From assembly GCA_050261415.1 (NCBI GenBank), contig JBLNDG010000143.1, forward strand, positions 1 to 6,517: 6,517 bases of DNA. Direction: 5' to 3'. The notes under the pieces were generated by a model that had not been told where the DNA came from, searched no databases, and saw only the letters and a list, made by a program, of their open reading frames with translations. Each line of letters starts with the position of its first letter. Position 1 is the stretch's first letter. Origin of the DNA: JBLNDG01 sp050261415. GTDB taxonomy: Bacteria; Bacillota; Clostridia; Lutisporales; Lutisporaceae. Position numbers and translations under genes: made by a program. Below are positions 1-4,951 of this stretch, one piece after another.

Positions 1-11
1 GATGCGAGACA

Positions 12-368
12 CTAATCCTCTTTGACAATTGTATATTTTTGTTCGGGCTTACCCTTCAATCCTTCTATGTCAGATTTAAGCTTATGGTAGATTATATCCA
101 TCTTCCCATCCAGTCCTTTAATCTGGTCTTTCATCTCTGCCCTGAATTCCTTCACTTCATTTTCAAGATTGTCAAAGCGACCCATCAGGCTACCGACACT
201 TCCCTCTAAGCCGTCAACACGACCTTCAAGCTTATCAAATTTTCCTTCCAAACCGTCAAAGCGGCCCTCCAGATTGTCAAAGCGGCCCTCCAGATTGTCA
301 AAGCGGCTCTCCAGCCTGTCAAACCTCTCCATAATTTTTTCAAACATTTCTTTTGTTTCTTTATCCAT
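12..368 (-). CDS. Small coiled-coil protein of FDxLEGR heptads, function unknown
   Basis: This 118-residue soluble protein has no signal peptide or membrane segment. After a short charged N-terminus (MDKETKEMFEKIMER), residues 16-71 are eight consecutive heptads on the pattern FDxLEGR, with F or V at position a and L at position d. Weaker heptads run on to about residue 105, so a long parallel coiled coil is the likely structure. The last 12 residues are outside the pattern. The ATG at 368 is preferred: GAAAGG lies 11 bases upstream of it, whereas the in-frame GTG at 377 is only 2 bases from that site. The gene diverges from the secreted repeat protein. A 9-bp inverted repeat covers the start codon, which may affect translation. 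Similar short heptad proteins are common hypothetical proteins, and I cannot assign a role. The coding call is firm; only the function is open. Confidence 0.82.
   Translation of the reverse strand: MDKETKEMFEKIMERFDRLESRFDNLEGRFDNLEGRFDGLEGKFDKLEGRVDGLEGSVGSLMGRFDNLENEVKEFRAEMKDQIKGLDGKMDIIYHKLKSDIEGLKGKPEQKYTIVKED
156..323 (-). repeat. In-frame 21-bp tandem repeat encoding coiled-coil heptads
   Basis: Eight 21-bp units each encode one heptad (FDRLESR, FDNLEGR twice, FDGLEGK, FDKLEGR, VDGLEGS, VGSLMGR, FDNLENE). The units at 271-291 and 292-312 differ by one base, and 250-270 shares its last 16 bases with the 271-291 unit. This near-identity suggests recent duplication by slippage or unequal crossover, and any copy change keeps the reading frame. 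Confidence 0.8.
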
Positions 369-394
369 GTAAATCACAACCTTTCTTTACATGG
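365..394 (-). promoter_or_regulatory. 9-bp inverted repeat over the coiled-coil gene start codon
   Basis: CCATGTAAA at 365-373 and TTTACATGG at 386-394 are perfect reverse complements separated by 12 bases. In the minus-strand transcript the GAAAGG ribosome site falls in the loop and the ATG start (368-366) lies in the 3' arm, so a folded leader would hide the start codon. It could instead be a DNA operator. The symmetry is visible in the sequence; any regulatory function is inferred. Confidence 0.45.
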
Positions 395-431
395 TACTAT
401 TGTATAATAAATGTAAAATTATTACGATGTA

Positions 432-460
432 TTTATACATACTTTCATATATATTATAGT
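432..460 (+). promoter_or_regulatory. Candidate sigma-A promoter for the secreted repeat protein
   Basis: TTTATA (432-437) and TATAGT (455-460) are separated by 17 bases and match the -35 and -10 consensus at 4 and 5 of 6 positions. The gene starts at 520, leaving a leader of about 50 bases. The spacer is very AT-rich, so chance matches are likely; TTTCAT/TATAAC (443-471) is a weaker alternative. I could not identify a convincing minus-strand promoter for the coiled-coil gene here. Confidence 0.3.
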
Positions 461-519
461 AATATTATAACAGTCTGTACACAAGTTCTCAGTTATATTA
501 TTACATGGGAGTGGTGCTA

Positions 520-2655
520 ATGATAACTAGGAAATCAATTATTATCTTGCTTTTCCTCTTTATTATGTCAACTTATGTCTGTGCAGAAGATTCAAGCTCA
601 CTAAGCCTGGATAAAGATCTCTATGAAGGTCTTGGTGCTCACATGAAGATTACTTTTACATCCCCTACCCTGAACAGGGACCCAAGGACCCCAGAAACCA
701 CAATTGCCCACATCACTACTTCTGAAAATGATAAAGGCATTGATGTAATACTATCCGAGACAGGAAAAAACACAGGAATCTTTTCAAACAGCATCGGTTT
801 TAGCCTTACTATAACAAATGAATCAAAAGGTGTGATCAAAGTAAAGACCAATACGGTTATAAATGTTGAATGCAATGGCTCCGTTGCAAGTGCAGCATGG
901 ATACCCTATGATGGGAAGATAAGCCTTGACAGCACCAAGTACTCAGGTCTCGGTGCAAGACCTAAGGTGACAATGACGGATTTTGACCTAAATCTGGAGC
1001 CTAATACAATAGAAGAAATAGATGTTCATGTAACATCCGATACAGATGCTAAAGGCATTAATCTCAGGCTGAAGGAAACCAAATGCAACTCAGGGATATT
1101 TACAGGAGATTTCGGATTGACCGAGGGAATATCAGACGAGGAGAAGCAGATCCTTCATATAGAATACAACAATAAGATATACGCTGCATATATGGATAAA
1201 ACGAATACCAAAGGTGAAGCAGAGATAAGCACTAAAGGCTCTGTATGGACACCCGAAACGGCAAAACTTAGTCTTGGTAAAAGCGCTTACTCCGGTTTAA
1301 ACTCCAAATGCAAAATAACTGTGGATGATAACGATATGAACCTGCGGCACGATAACAAAGATGCCTTGTTTGTAAAAGTTACTTCAGATGCGGATTCAAA
1401 GGGATTTTACATGAAGCTTTATGAAACAAGCCAAAACACCGGTATTTTTTCCGGTGATCTGAAGTTCAGTATTAATGATACATATAAGGATTGGGGAATA
1501 ATCAAAGTTGGTCAGAAGTCAAAAATTACCGTTGCTTATATCGATGATTGCAATGCTTCTAATGAAAAGAGCAAAAGGCTGGAGCAAGCAGCACAATTTC
1601 AACTTGCGGAAGCAAAGATATCCACTTCTGCAGAAGAAAAAAAGGGACTTAGCGGTTACCTGACCATCACCATTACAGAACCCGATGCTGACATTAGCAA
1701 TACAAAGAATACAATACCGGTCAATATCACATCAAACACTTCCCCGGAGGGACTGGTACTGTGGCTTGAAGAAACCGGATCATCAACCGGAATATTCAAA
1801 GGAACTTTATATTGTTCGGATAAAAAGGTAACAGACAAAAAAAAGAAAGATGTTACAATCTTAATATCCTATGGAGATGTTTTGGATATAACATATAATG
1901 ATACAACTTTGCCTGAAGGCAAAAGTAAAGAACTGAAAAAAAGCATTCCCTGCGTATATGATCAGGCAAGCATATCTTTGGATAAAAAGGTTTATACCGG
2001 TTACAACTCCGCCGCTGCTATTAAAGTGCATGATTCTGAAGCAAACCGGAATTCCAGAACAGTTGAACATATAAAAGTACACGTAAGCTCCGGTACTAAC
2101 CCTTCAGGCTTCAACATCACTCTAGATGAAACCGGCAATGATACCGGAGAGTTCAAAGGAGTCATTCATTTTGGCAAAGCCACAAACCAAACAAGTAAAA
2201 TATTGAGTGTTGCAACAGGAGATATCATCACAGCTTCGTATGACAGCCAAGGGGAAGTTAACAGCGGGACGATTACGGCAACTGCTTACTGGGAGGCTCA
2301 TAATGCAGAGCTTAAACTGAACCAGGCGGTATACTATGGTAATGACTCCGAAATGAGAATCACTTTGAAGGATTATGATGCGGACAATAATCCTAAGCTG
2401 AAAGACAGAGTCACAGCATTGGCAGGCATTAAAAACAAAGCCGGTTCTGTAAAAGTAATCCTTACCGAAACAGGAAACAATACATGTGTATTTACCTGTT
2501 CTGTAATAATCAACAGCACTAAAAAAGGTGAAGTATTCACAATAAAAGCAGAAGACGGCGATATCCTGGAAGTGAGATATACCGATGAAGTCACTAAAGA
2601 AAACAAAAGCATTGAGCAAAAAGCATGCGCTTCTTGGAATACTGTAAAGCCATAG
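520..2655 (+). CDS. Secreted protein of six tandem ~110-residue beta-type domains
   Basis: The ATG at 520 has GGGAG 8 bases upstream and gives 711 residues. The ATG at 505 has no ribosome site and would put that GGGAG inside the gene. Residues 1-22 form a signal peptide (basic MITRK, hydrophobic stretch, VCA before ED) with signal peptidase I character; YVC does not fit a lipobox. The rest is six repeats, at about 27-129, 133-245, 249-361, 365-480, 483-592 and 596-707. Each starts near SLDKxxYxG, has a Dx-D/N-xN-like segment, then a TS-rich strand and a core ETGxNTGIFxG motif (starting near 80, 186, 302, 418, 537 and 650), and ends in an aromatic residue (W, W, F, Y, W, W). No sortase motif, SLH domain, dockerin or C-terminal membrane segment is present, so how it is retained at the cell surface is unclear. 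ETG-NTG-F repeats occur in diverse prokaryotic surface proteins. A structural or binding role is inferred; the ligand is unknown. Confidence 0.9.
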   Translation: MITRKSIIILLFLFIMSTYVCAEDSSSLSLDKDLYEGLGAHMKITFTSPTLNRDPRTPETTIAHITTSENDKGIDVILSETGKNTGIFSNSIGFSLTITNESKGVIKVKTNTVINVECNGSVASAAWIPYDGKISLDSTKYSGLGARPKVTMTDFDLNLEPNTIEEIDVHVTSDTDAKGINLRLKETKCNSGIFTGDFGLTEGISDEEKQILHIEYNNKIYAAYMDKTNTKGEAEISTKGSVWTPETAKLSLGKSAYSGLNSKCKITVDDNDMNLRHDNKDALFVKVTSDADSKGFYMKLYETSQNTGIFSGDLKFSINDTYKDWGIIKVGQKSKITVAYIDDCNASNEKSKRLEQAAQFQLAEAKISTSAEEKKGLSGYLTITITEPDADISNTKNTIPVNITSNTSPEGLVLWLEETGSSTGIFKGTLYCSDKKVTDKKKKDVTILISYGDVLDITYNDTTLPEGKSKELKKSIPCVYDQASISLDKKVYTGYNSAAAIKVHDSEANRNSRTVEHIKVHVSSGTNPSGFNITLDETGNDTGEFKGVIHFGKATNQTSKILSVATGDIITASYDSQGEVNSGTITATAYWEAHNAELKLNQAVYYGNDSEMRITLKDYDADNNPKLKDRVTALAGIKNKAGSVKVILTETGNNTCVFTCSVIINSTKKGEVFTIKAEDGDILEVRYTDEVTKENKSIEQKACASWNTVKP
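598..2640 (+). repeat. Six-copy diverged domain array in the secreted protein
   Basis: The core motif recurs at intervals of 106, 116, 116, 119 and 113 residues. Conservation is at protein level (SLDKxxY, VTSxTxxKG, ETGxNTGIFxG, closing aromatic). I see no long identical DNA stretches between copies, so the duplication is old, unlike the coiled-coil gene's fresh repeats. Confidence 0.85.
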
Positions 2656-2665
2656 TTACAAACCA

Positions 2666-2698
2666 AAAGGTGCGGGTAGTTCACTACCTCGCACCTTT
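2666..2698. terminator. Bidirectional rho-independent terminator between convergent genes
   Basis: The left arm AAAGGTGCGGGTAG (2666-2679) pairs with CTACC (2684-2688) and CGCACCTTT (2690-2698) around a TTCA loop, with one bulged T at 2689. This gives a 14-bp stem. On the plus strand it is followed by TTTATTTCATTTATT; on the minus strand by TTTTGGTTTG. It lies 10 bases after the repeat-protein stop and 10 bases past the pyrG stop on the opposite strand, so it probably ends both transcripts. Confidence 0.88.
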
Positions 2699-2708
2699 AT
2701 TTCATTTA

Positions 2709-4322
2709 TTATGCGTTTTTCTTCTTATTCAATGCCGCTTTTATAAACTCTCTGAAGAGCGGCTGCGGCCTGTTGGGCCTTGACTTGAATTCGGGATGGA
2801 ACTGGCAGCCGAGGAACCATGGGTGATCCTTCAGTTCAACCATCTCAACAAGTCTTTCATCCGGGGATAATCCGCTAAGTATCATTCCATGGCCCATCAT
2901 CCGGTCTCTGAACTGATTGTTGAACTCGTACCTATGCCTGTGCCTTTCAAATATAAGCTCTTCGCCATAGGCTTCATAGGCTCTGGTATTTTCCGCTACC
3001 TTGCAGGGATATAAGCCGAGGCGCATTGTTCCGCCCTTTTCGTCTATCTCCTCCTGCTCAGGCATCAAATGTATCACACCATAAGGCGTATTCTCATCAA
3101 GCTCGGTGCTGTGGGCTTCCTTAAGCCCCAATACGTTTCTCGCATATTCTACTACTGCTGTCTGCATTCCGAGGCATATCCCGAAATACGGGACTTTATT
3201 CTCCCTTGCATATTTGGCTACCAATATTTTACCGTCTATTCCCCTCGGTCCGAAACCTCCCGGTACAAGAATACCATCTACATCCTTCAGATATTCTTTT
3301 ATGTTTTCTTCAAGTACATCTTCCGAATGAATCCATTTGATTTCAACCTCGGCATCGTTTGCAATGCCTCCGTGCTTCAAGGCTTCAGCAACCGACATAT
3401 AAGCATCATGAAGCTCCACATATTTGCCAACAAGTGCAATAGTAACCTTATTCTTAAGATTTTTTACCTTATTAACCAATTCAGTCCATTCTGAAAGCTC
3501 CGCTTTGCCGCATTTCAACCCGAGCTTCTTTATTACCAGCGAATCCAAGCCCTCATTATGAAGCAGCAGCGGTACCTCATATAGGTTGTCGGCATCCATA
3601 TTCTGTACTACCGAATCTCCCTCAAGATTGCAGAACAAGCCTATCTTATCCTTAAGGTCCTGTGATAACGGCTGCTCCGTCCGGCATACTATTATATCCG
3701 GCTGTATGCCTATGCTCCTGAGTTCCTTTACGCTGTGCTGGGTAGGCTTTGTCTTCAGCTCTCCGGCTTTTGAAAGATAGGGTACCAGAGTAACATGGAT
3801 GAACAATACATTTTCGCTTCCGACTTCATATTTGACCTGTCTTATGGATTCCAGGAAGGGCAAGCTTTCTATATCACCGACTGTACCGCCGATTTCCGTT
3901 ATGACAACATCAGGGCTTGATTCATTGGCAACCCTGTATATTCTCGATTTGATTTCATTGGTAATATGGGGGATTACCTGCACAGTGCCGCCCAGATAGT
4001 CACCTTTACGTTCCTTGCTTATTACCGACCAGTATATCTTGCCTGTCGTTACATTGCTGTTTTTTGTAAGATTCGTGTCTGTAAACCTTTCATAGTGGCC
4101 CAAATCCAGGTCTGTTTCTGCTCCGTCATCTGTTACAAATACTTCTCCGTGCTGGTACGGGGACATTGTTCCCGGGTCAAAGTTCAGGTATGGGTCCATT
4201 TTCTGCAGGCTTACCTTAAGTCCGCGGCTTTTCAGAAGCCTTCCCAATGATGCCGCAGTTATTCCCTTTCCAAGTGACGAAACAACTCCGCCGGTTACAA
4301 AAATATACTTTGTATTCGACAA
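2709..4322 (-). CDS. pyrG: CTP synthase (glutamine-hydrolysing)
   Basis: CTP synthase makes CTP from UTP, ATP and glutamine, the last step of pyrimidine nucleotide synthesis, in the cytoplasm. The synthetase domain (about 1-265) starts YIFVTGGVVSSLGKG at residues 6-20, a P-loop, and contains QHGEVFVTDDGAETDLDLGHYERF-type sequence ending near residue 79 and ITEIGGTVGDIES near 141-153. The class I glutamine amidotransferase domain (about 292-530) shows GGFGPRG at 355-361, the nucleophile Cys383 in GICLGMQ, and His509/Glu511 in FHPEF. All key residues are present and 537 residues is normal length. The TTG at 4322 is chosen because GGAGG lies exactly 8 bases upstream and the protein then begins MSNTKYIFV, like its homologues. 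An in-frame ATG at 4346 has no ribosome site and would place the GGAGG inside the coding region. The bidirectional hairpin at 2666-2698 ends it. The four-helix-bundle cassette ends only 58 bases upstream of the start. Confidence 0.98.
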   Translation of the reverse strand: MSNTKYIFVTGGVVSSLGKGITAASLGRLLKSRGLKVSLQKMDPYLNFDPGTMSPYQHGEVFVTDDGAETDLDLGHYERFTDTNLTKNSNVTTGKIYWSVISKERKGDYLGGTVQVIPHITNEIKSRIYRVANESSPDVVITEIGGTVGDIESLPFLESIRQVKYEVGSENVLFIHVTLVPYLSKAGELKTKPTQHSVKELRSIGIQPDIIVCRTEQPLSQDLKDKIGLFCNLEGDSVVQNMDADNLYEVPLLLHNEGLDSLVIKKLGLKCGKAELSEWTELVNKVKNLKNKVTIALVGKYVELHDAYMSVAEALKHGGIANDAEVEIKWIHSEDVLEENIKEYLKDVDGILVPGGFGPRGIDGKILVAKYARENKVPYFGICLGMQTAVVEYARNVLGLKEAHSTELDENTPYGVIHLMPEQEEIDEKGGTMRLGLYPCKVAENTRAYEAYGEELIFERHRHRYEFNNQFRDRMMGHGMILSGLSPDERLVEMVELKDHPWFLGCQFHPEFKSRPNRPQPLFREFIKAALNKKKNA

Positions 4323-4330
4323 TTTATGTA

Positions 4331-4335
4331 CCTCC
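4331..4335 (-). promoter_or_regulatory. Ribosome binding site that fixes the pyrG TTG start
   Basis: GGAGG on the minus strand is followed by 8 bases (TACATAAA) and then TTG. No comparable site precedes the upstream ATG at 4346, whose preceding bases are ATATATAGAT. This decides the start and shortens the protein by eight residues relative to the longest reading frame. Confidence 0.85.
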
Positions 4336-4347
4336 GTTTCTTTCATA

Positions 4348-4376
4348 TCTATATATATTAAAGTAATCTTTGATAA
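4348..4376 (-). promoter_or_regulatory. Weak candidate promoter for pyrG
   Basis: TTATCA (4376-4371) and TATAGA (4353-4348) are 17 bases apart on the minus strand. The boxes match consensus only partly in a very AT-rich stretch. A start near 4341 would leave a leader of roughly 20 bases, too short for an attenuator of the Bacillus subtilis pyrG type, and I see no such hairpin. Transcription from the cassette promoter upstream is an alternative. Confidence 0.22.
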
Positions 4377-4380
4377 TTAT

Positions 4381-4409
4381 GGGCAATGGGCGATGGGCGA
4401 TGGGCAATA
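4381..4409 (+). repeat. Left terminal inverted repeat: four tandem heptamers GGGCRAT
   Basis: Four uninterrupted 7-bp units occur in order: GGGCAAT, GGGCGAT, GGGCGAT, GGGCAAT, then A and GGTATAG. This array is the outermost part of the cassette on the pyrG side. On the pyrG (minus) strand it reads as ATTGCCC/ATCGCCC units and lies in the pyrG upstream region. Confidence 0.92.
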
Positions 4410-4434
4410 GGTATAGCCAGTCTCTGTAGCTGTT

Positions 4435-4800
4435 CTATTTTTCTGCACTTCTTGCTTTTATTAAAGAACCTAACATTTTTCCTATCCTGCTGCACTTTAC
4501 TTCCAGCTCATTCAGCTGCTTTTCGTCAATATATCCTATTTCCTTTGATATTTCAAATTGAGTGATCAGTTCCGCAAGTGAACCTTTTGCAATATACAGA
4601 AATCTTACTGCTTCTTTATCAGTTCCTCTTTCATCACCTTCAGCAATATTGCTTGGCACACTTACTGCAGAACGTCTTATTTGATTCTTTAGATCATAAT
4701 CCCTATTAATTTCTCCAATAGAAGTAATATTATAAACTTCTACTGCCAAATCTTTAGCTGCCTTCCAAACTCCCAGATCTTTAAAACCATACTTGCCCAT
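4435..4800 (-). CDS. Four-helix-bundle protein, S23/23S rRNA intervening-sequence family
   Basis: This 121-residue protein has the full family signature: an N-terminal FKDLGVWKAAKDLAVEVY helix, QIRRSAVSVPSNIAEG at about 42-57, an acidic/basic GTDKEAVRFLYIAKGSLAEL helix and a final helix ending SLIKARSAEK. Length is normal and nothing looks truncated. Relatives are encoded inside 23S rRNA intervening sequences, and Avd of diversity-generating retroelements shares the fold. Avd is a basic oligomer that works with nucleic acid and a reverse transcriptase, but no reverse transcriptase is visible here. The ATG at 4800 follows AAAGGAG by 5 bases; a TTG at 4818 lies upstream of that site and is rejected. 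A good promoter is at 4840-4868. Inverted heptamer arrays flank the gene, 26 bases downstream of its stop and 122 bases upstream of its start. Family identity is firm. Biochemical function is unknown; binding to its flanking repeats or transcript is a hypothesis. Confidence 0.93.
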   Translation of the reverse strand: MGKYGFKDLGVWKAAKDLAVEVYNITSIGEINRDYDLKNQIRRSAVSVPSNIAEGDERGTDKEAVRFLYIAKGSLAELITQFEISKEIGYIDEKQLNELEVKCSRIGKMLGSLIKARSAEK

Positions 4801-4836
4801 ATATTCTCCTTTTTGCAAGAAAACATAATTAACTTA

Positions 4837-4868
4837 AATAGTATACCTATTTAATGATAAAAAATCAA
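4837..4868 (-). promoter_or_regulatory. Sigma-A-type promoter of the four-helix-bundle gene with overlapping dyad
   Basis: On the minus strand TTGATT (4868-4863) and TATACT (4845-4840) are separated by exactly 17 bases, matching consensus at 4 and 5 of 6 positions. Transcription would start near 4833, about 33 bases before the ATG. The -10 box sits within AATAGGTATACTATT (4851-4837), which has 5-bp inverted arms AATAG/CTATT. The position suggests an operator, but no bound protein is known. Confidence 0.6.
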
Positions 4869-4879
4869 TATAAAATTAA

Positions 4880-4918
4880 ACGGGCAATAGATAAAGCTTA
4901 ACTTATACTATTGCCCGT
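4880..4918. terminator. Hairpin of GGGCAATAG arms, likely terminator for the S41 peptidase gene
   Basis: ACGGGCAATAG (4880-4890) and CTATTGCCCGT (4908-4918) pair perfectly over 11 bp with a 17-base loop. Read on the minus strand the stem is followed by TTTAATTTTATATTG, a T-rich tail, and it lies 18 bases beyond the peptidase stop. It therefore fits a rho-independent terminator. Its arms carry the same GGGCAAT word as the cassette ends, so it may instead, or also, be part of the cassette's recognition structure. Confidence 0.6.
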
Positions 4919-4922
4919 ATTT

Positions 4923-4951
4923 TATTGCCTATTGCCTAGCGCCCATTGCCC
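4923..4951 (-). repeat. Right terminal inverted repeat: heptamers RGGCRMT
   Basis: Read on the minus strand from 4951 the units are GGGCAAT, GGGCGCT, AGGCAAT, AGGCAAT and a final A. Compared with the left end, the differences are at repeat positions 13, 15, 19 and 22. The first 16 bases overlap the end of the S41 peptidase gene, including its TAG stop (4938-4936). Another GGGCAAT lies just inside at 4915-4909, as an arm of the hairpin. Confidence 0.88.

Larger units (their letters stand above)
4381..4951. mobile_element. Putative 571-bp inverted-repeat cassette carrying a four-helix-bundle gene
   Basis: The left end (4381-4409, read on plus) and right end (4951-4923, read on minus) match at 25 of 29 positions, beginning with twelve identical bases GGGCAATGGGCG. 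Between them lie one complete gene with its own promoter and ribosome site, and a hairpin near the right end. No transposase, integrase or reverse transcriptase is present, and I find no clear target-site duplication (left flank ends AATTAT, right flank begins AACATT). The right end overlaps the 3' end of the S41 peptidase gene. The repeats and symmetry are seen directly; that this is a mobile or RNA-processed unit is inferred from its resemblance to ORF-bearing 23S rRNA intervening sequences, which are also closed by complementary ends. Confidence 0.55.

Noticed and set aside
169..372. A 67-codon serine/arginine/proline-rich plus-strand frame opposite the coiled-coil gene
   Set aside because: Its repetitive protein is simply the other strand of the 21-bp heptad repeat, and the heptad reading with F/L spacing on the minus strand explains the DNA fully.
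568..591. Lipoprotein signal in the repeat protein because of Cys21 near the cleavage region
   Set aside because: The residues before the cysteine (T-Y-V) do not fit a lipobox, whereas V-C-A before E-D fits signal peptidase I.
4381..4409. CRISPR-like array from the tandem heptamers
   Set aside because: Units are 7 bp with no spacers and no cas genes are nearby; this is a simple tandem array used as an inverted end.
4323..4434. CTP-responsive attenuator in the pyrG leader, or a terminator after the four-helix-bundle gene
   Set aside because: Only short imperfect pairings (such as CAG/CTG near 4420) are visible, with no GC-rich stem plus T-run.
4381..4951. Diversity-generating retroelement, because the four-helix-bundle protein resembles Avd
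   Set aside because: There is no reverse transcriptase, template repeat or variable repeat in the window.
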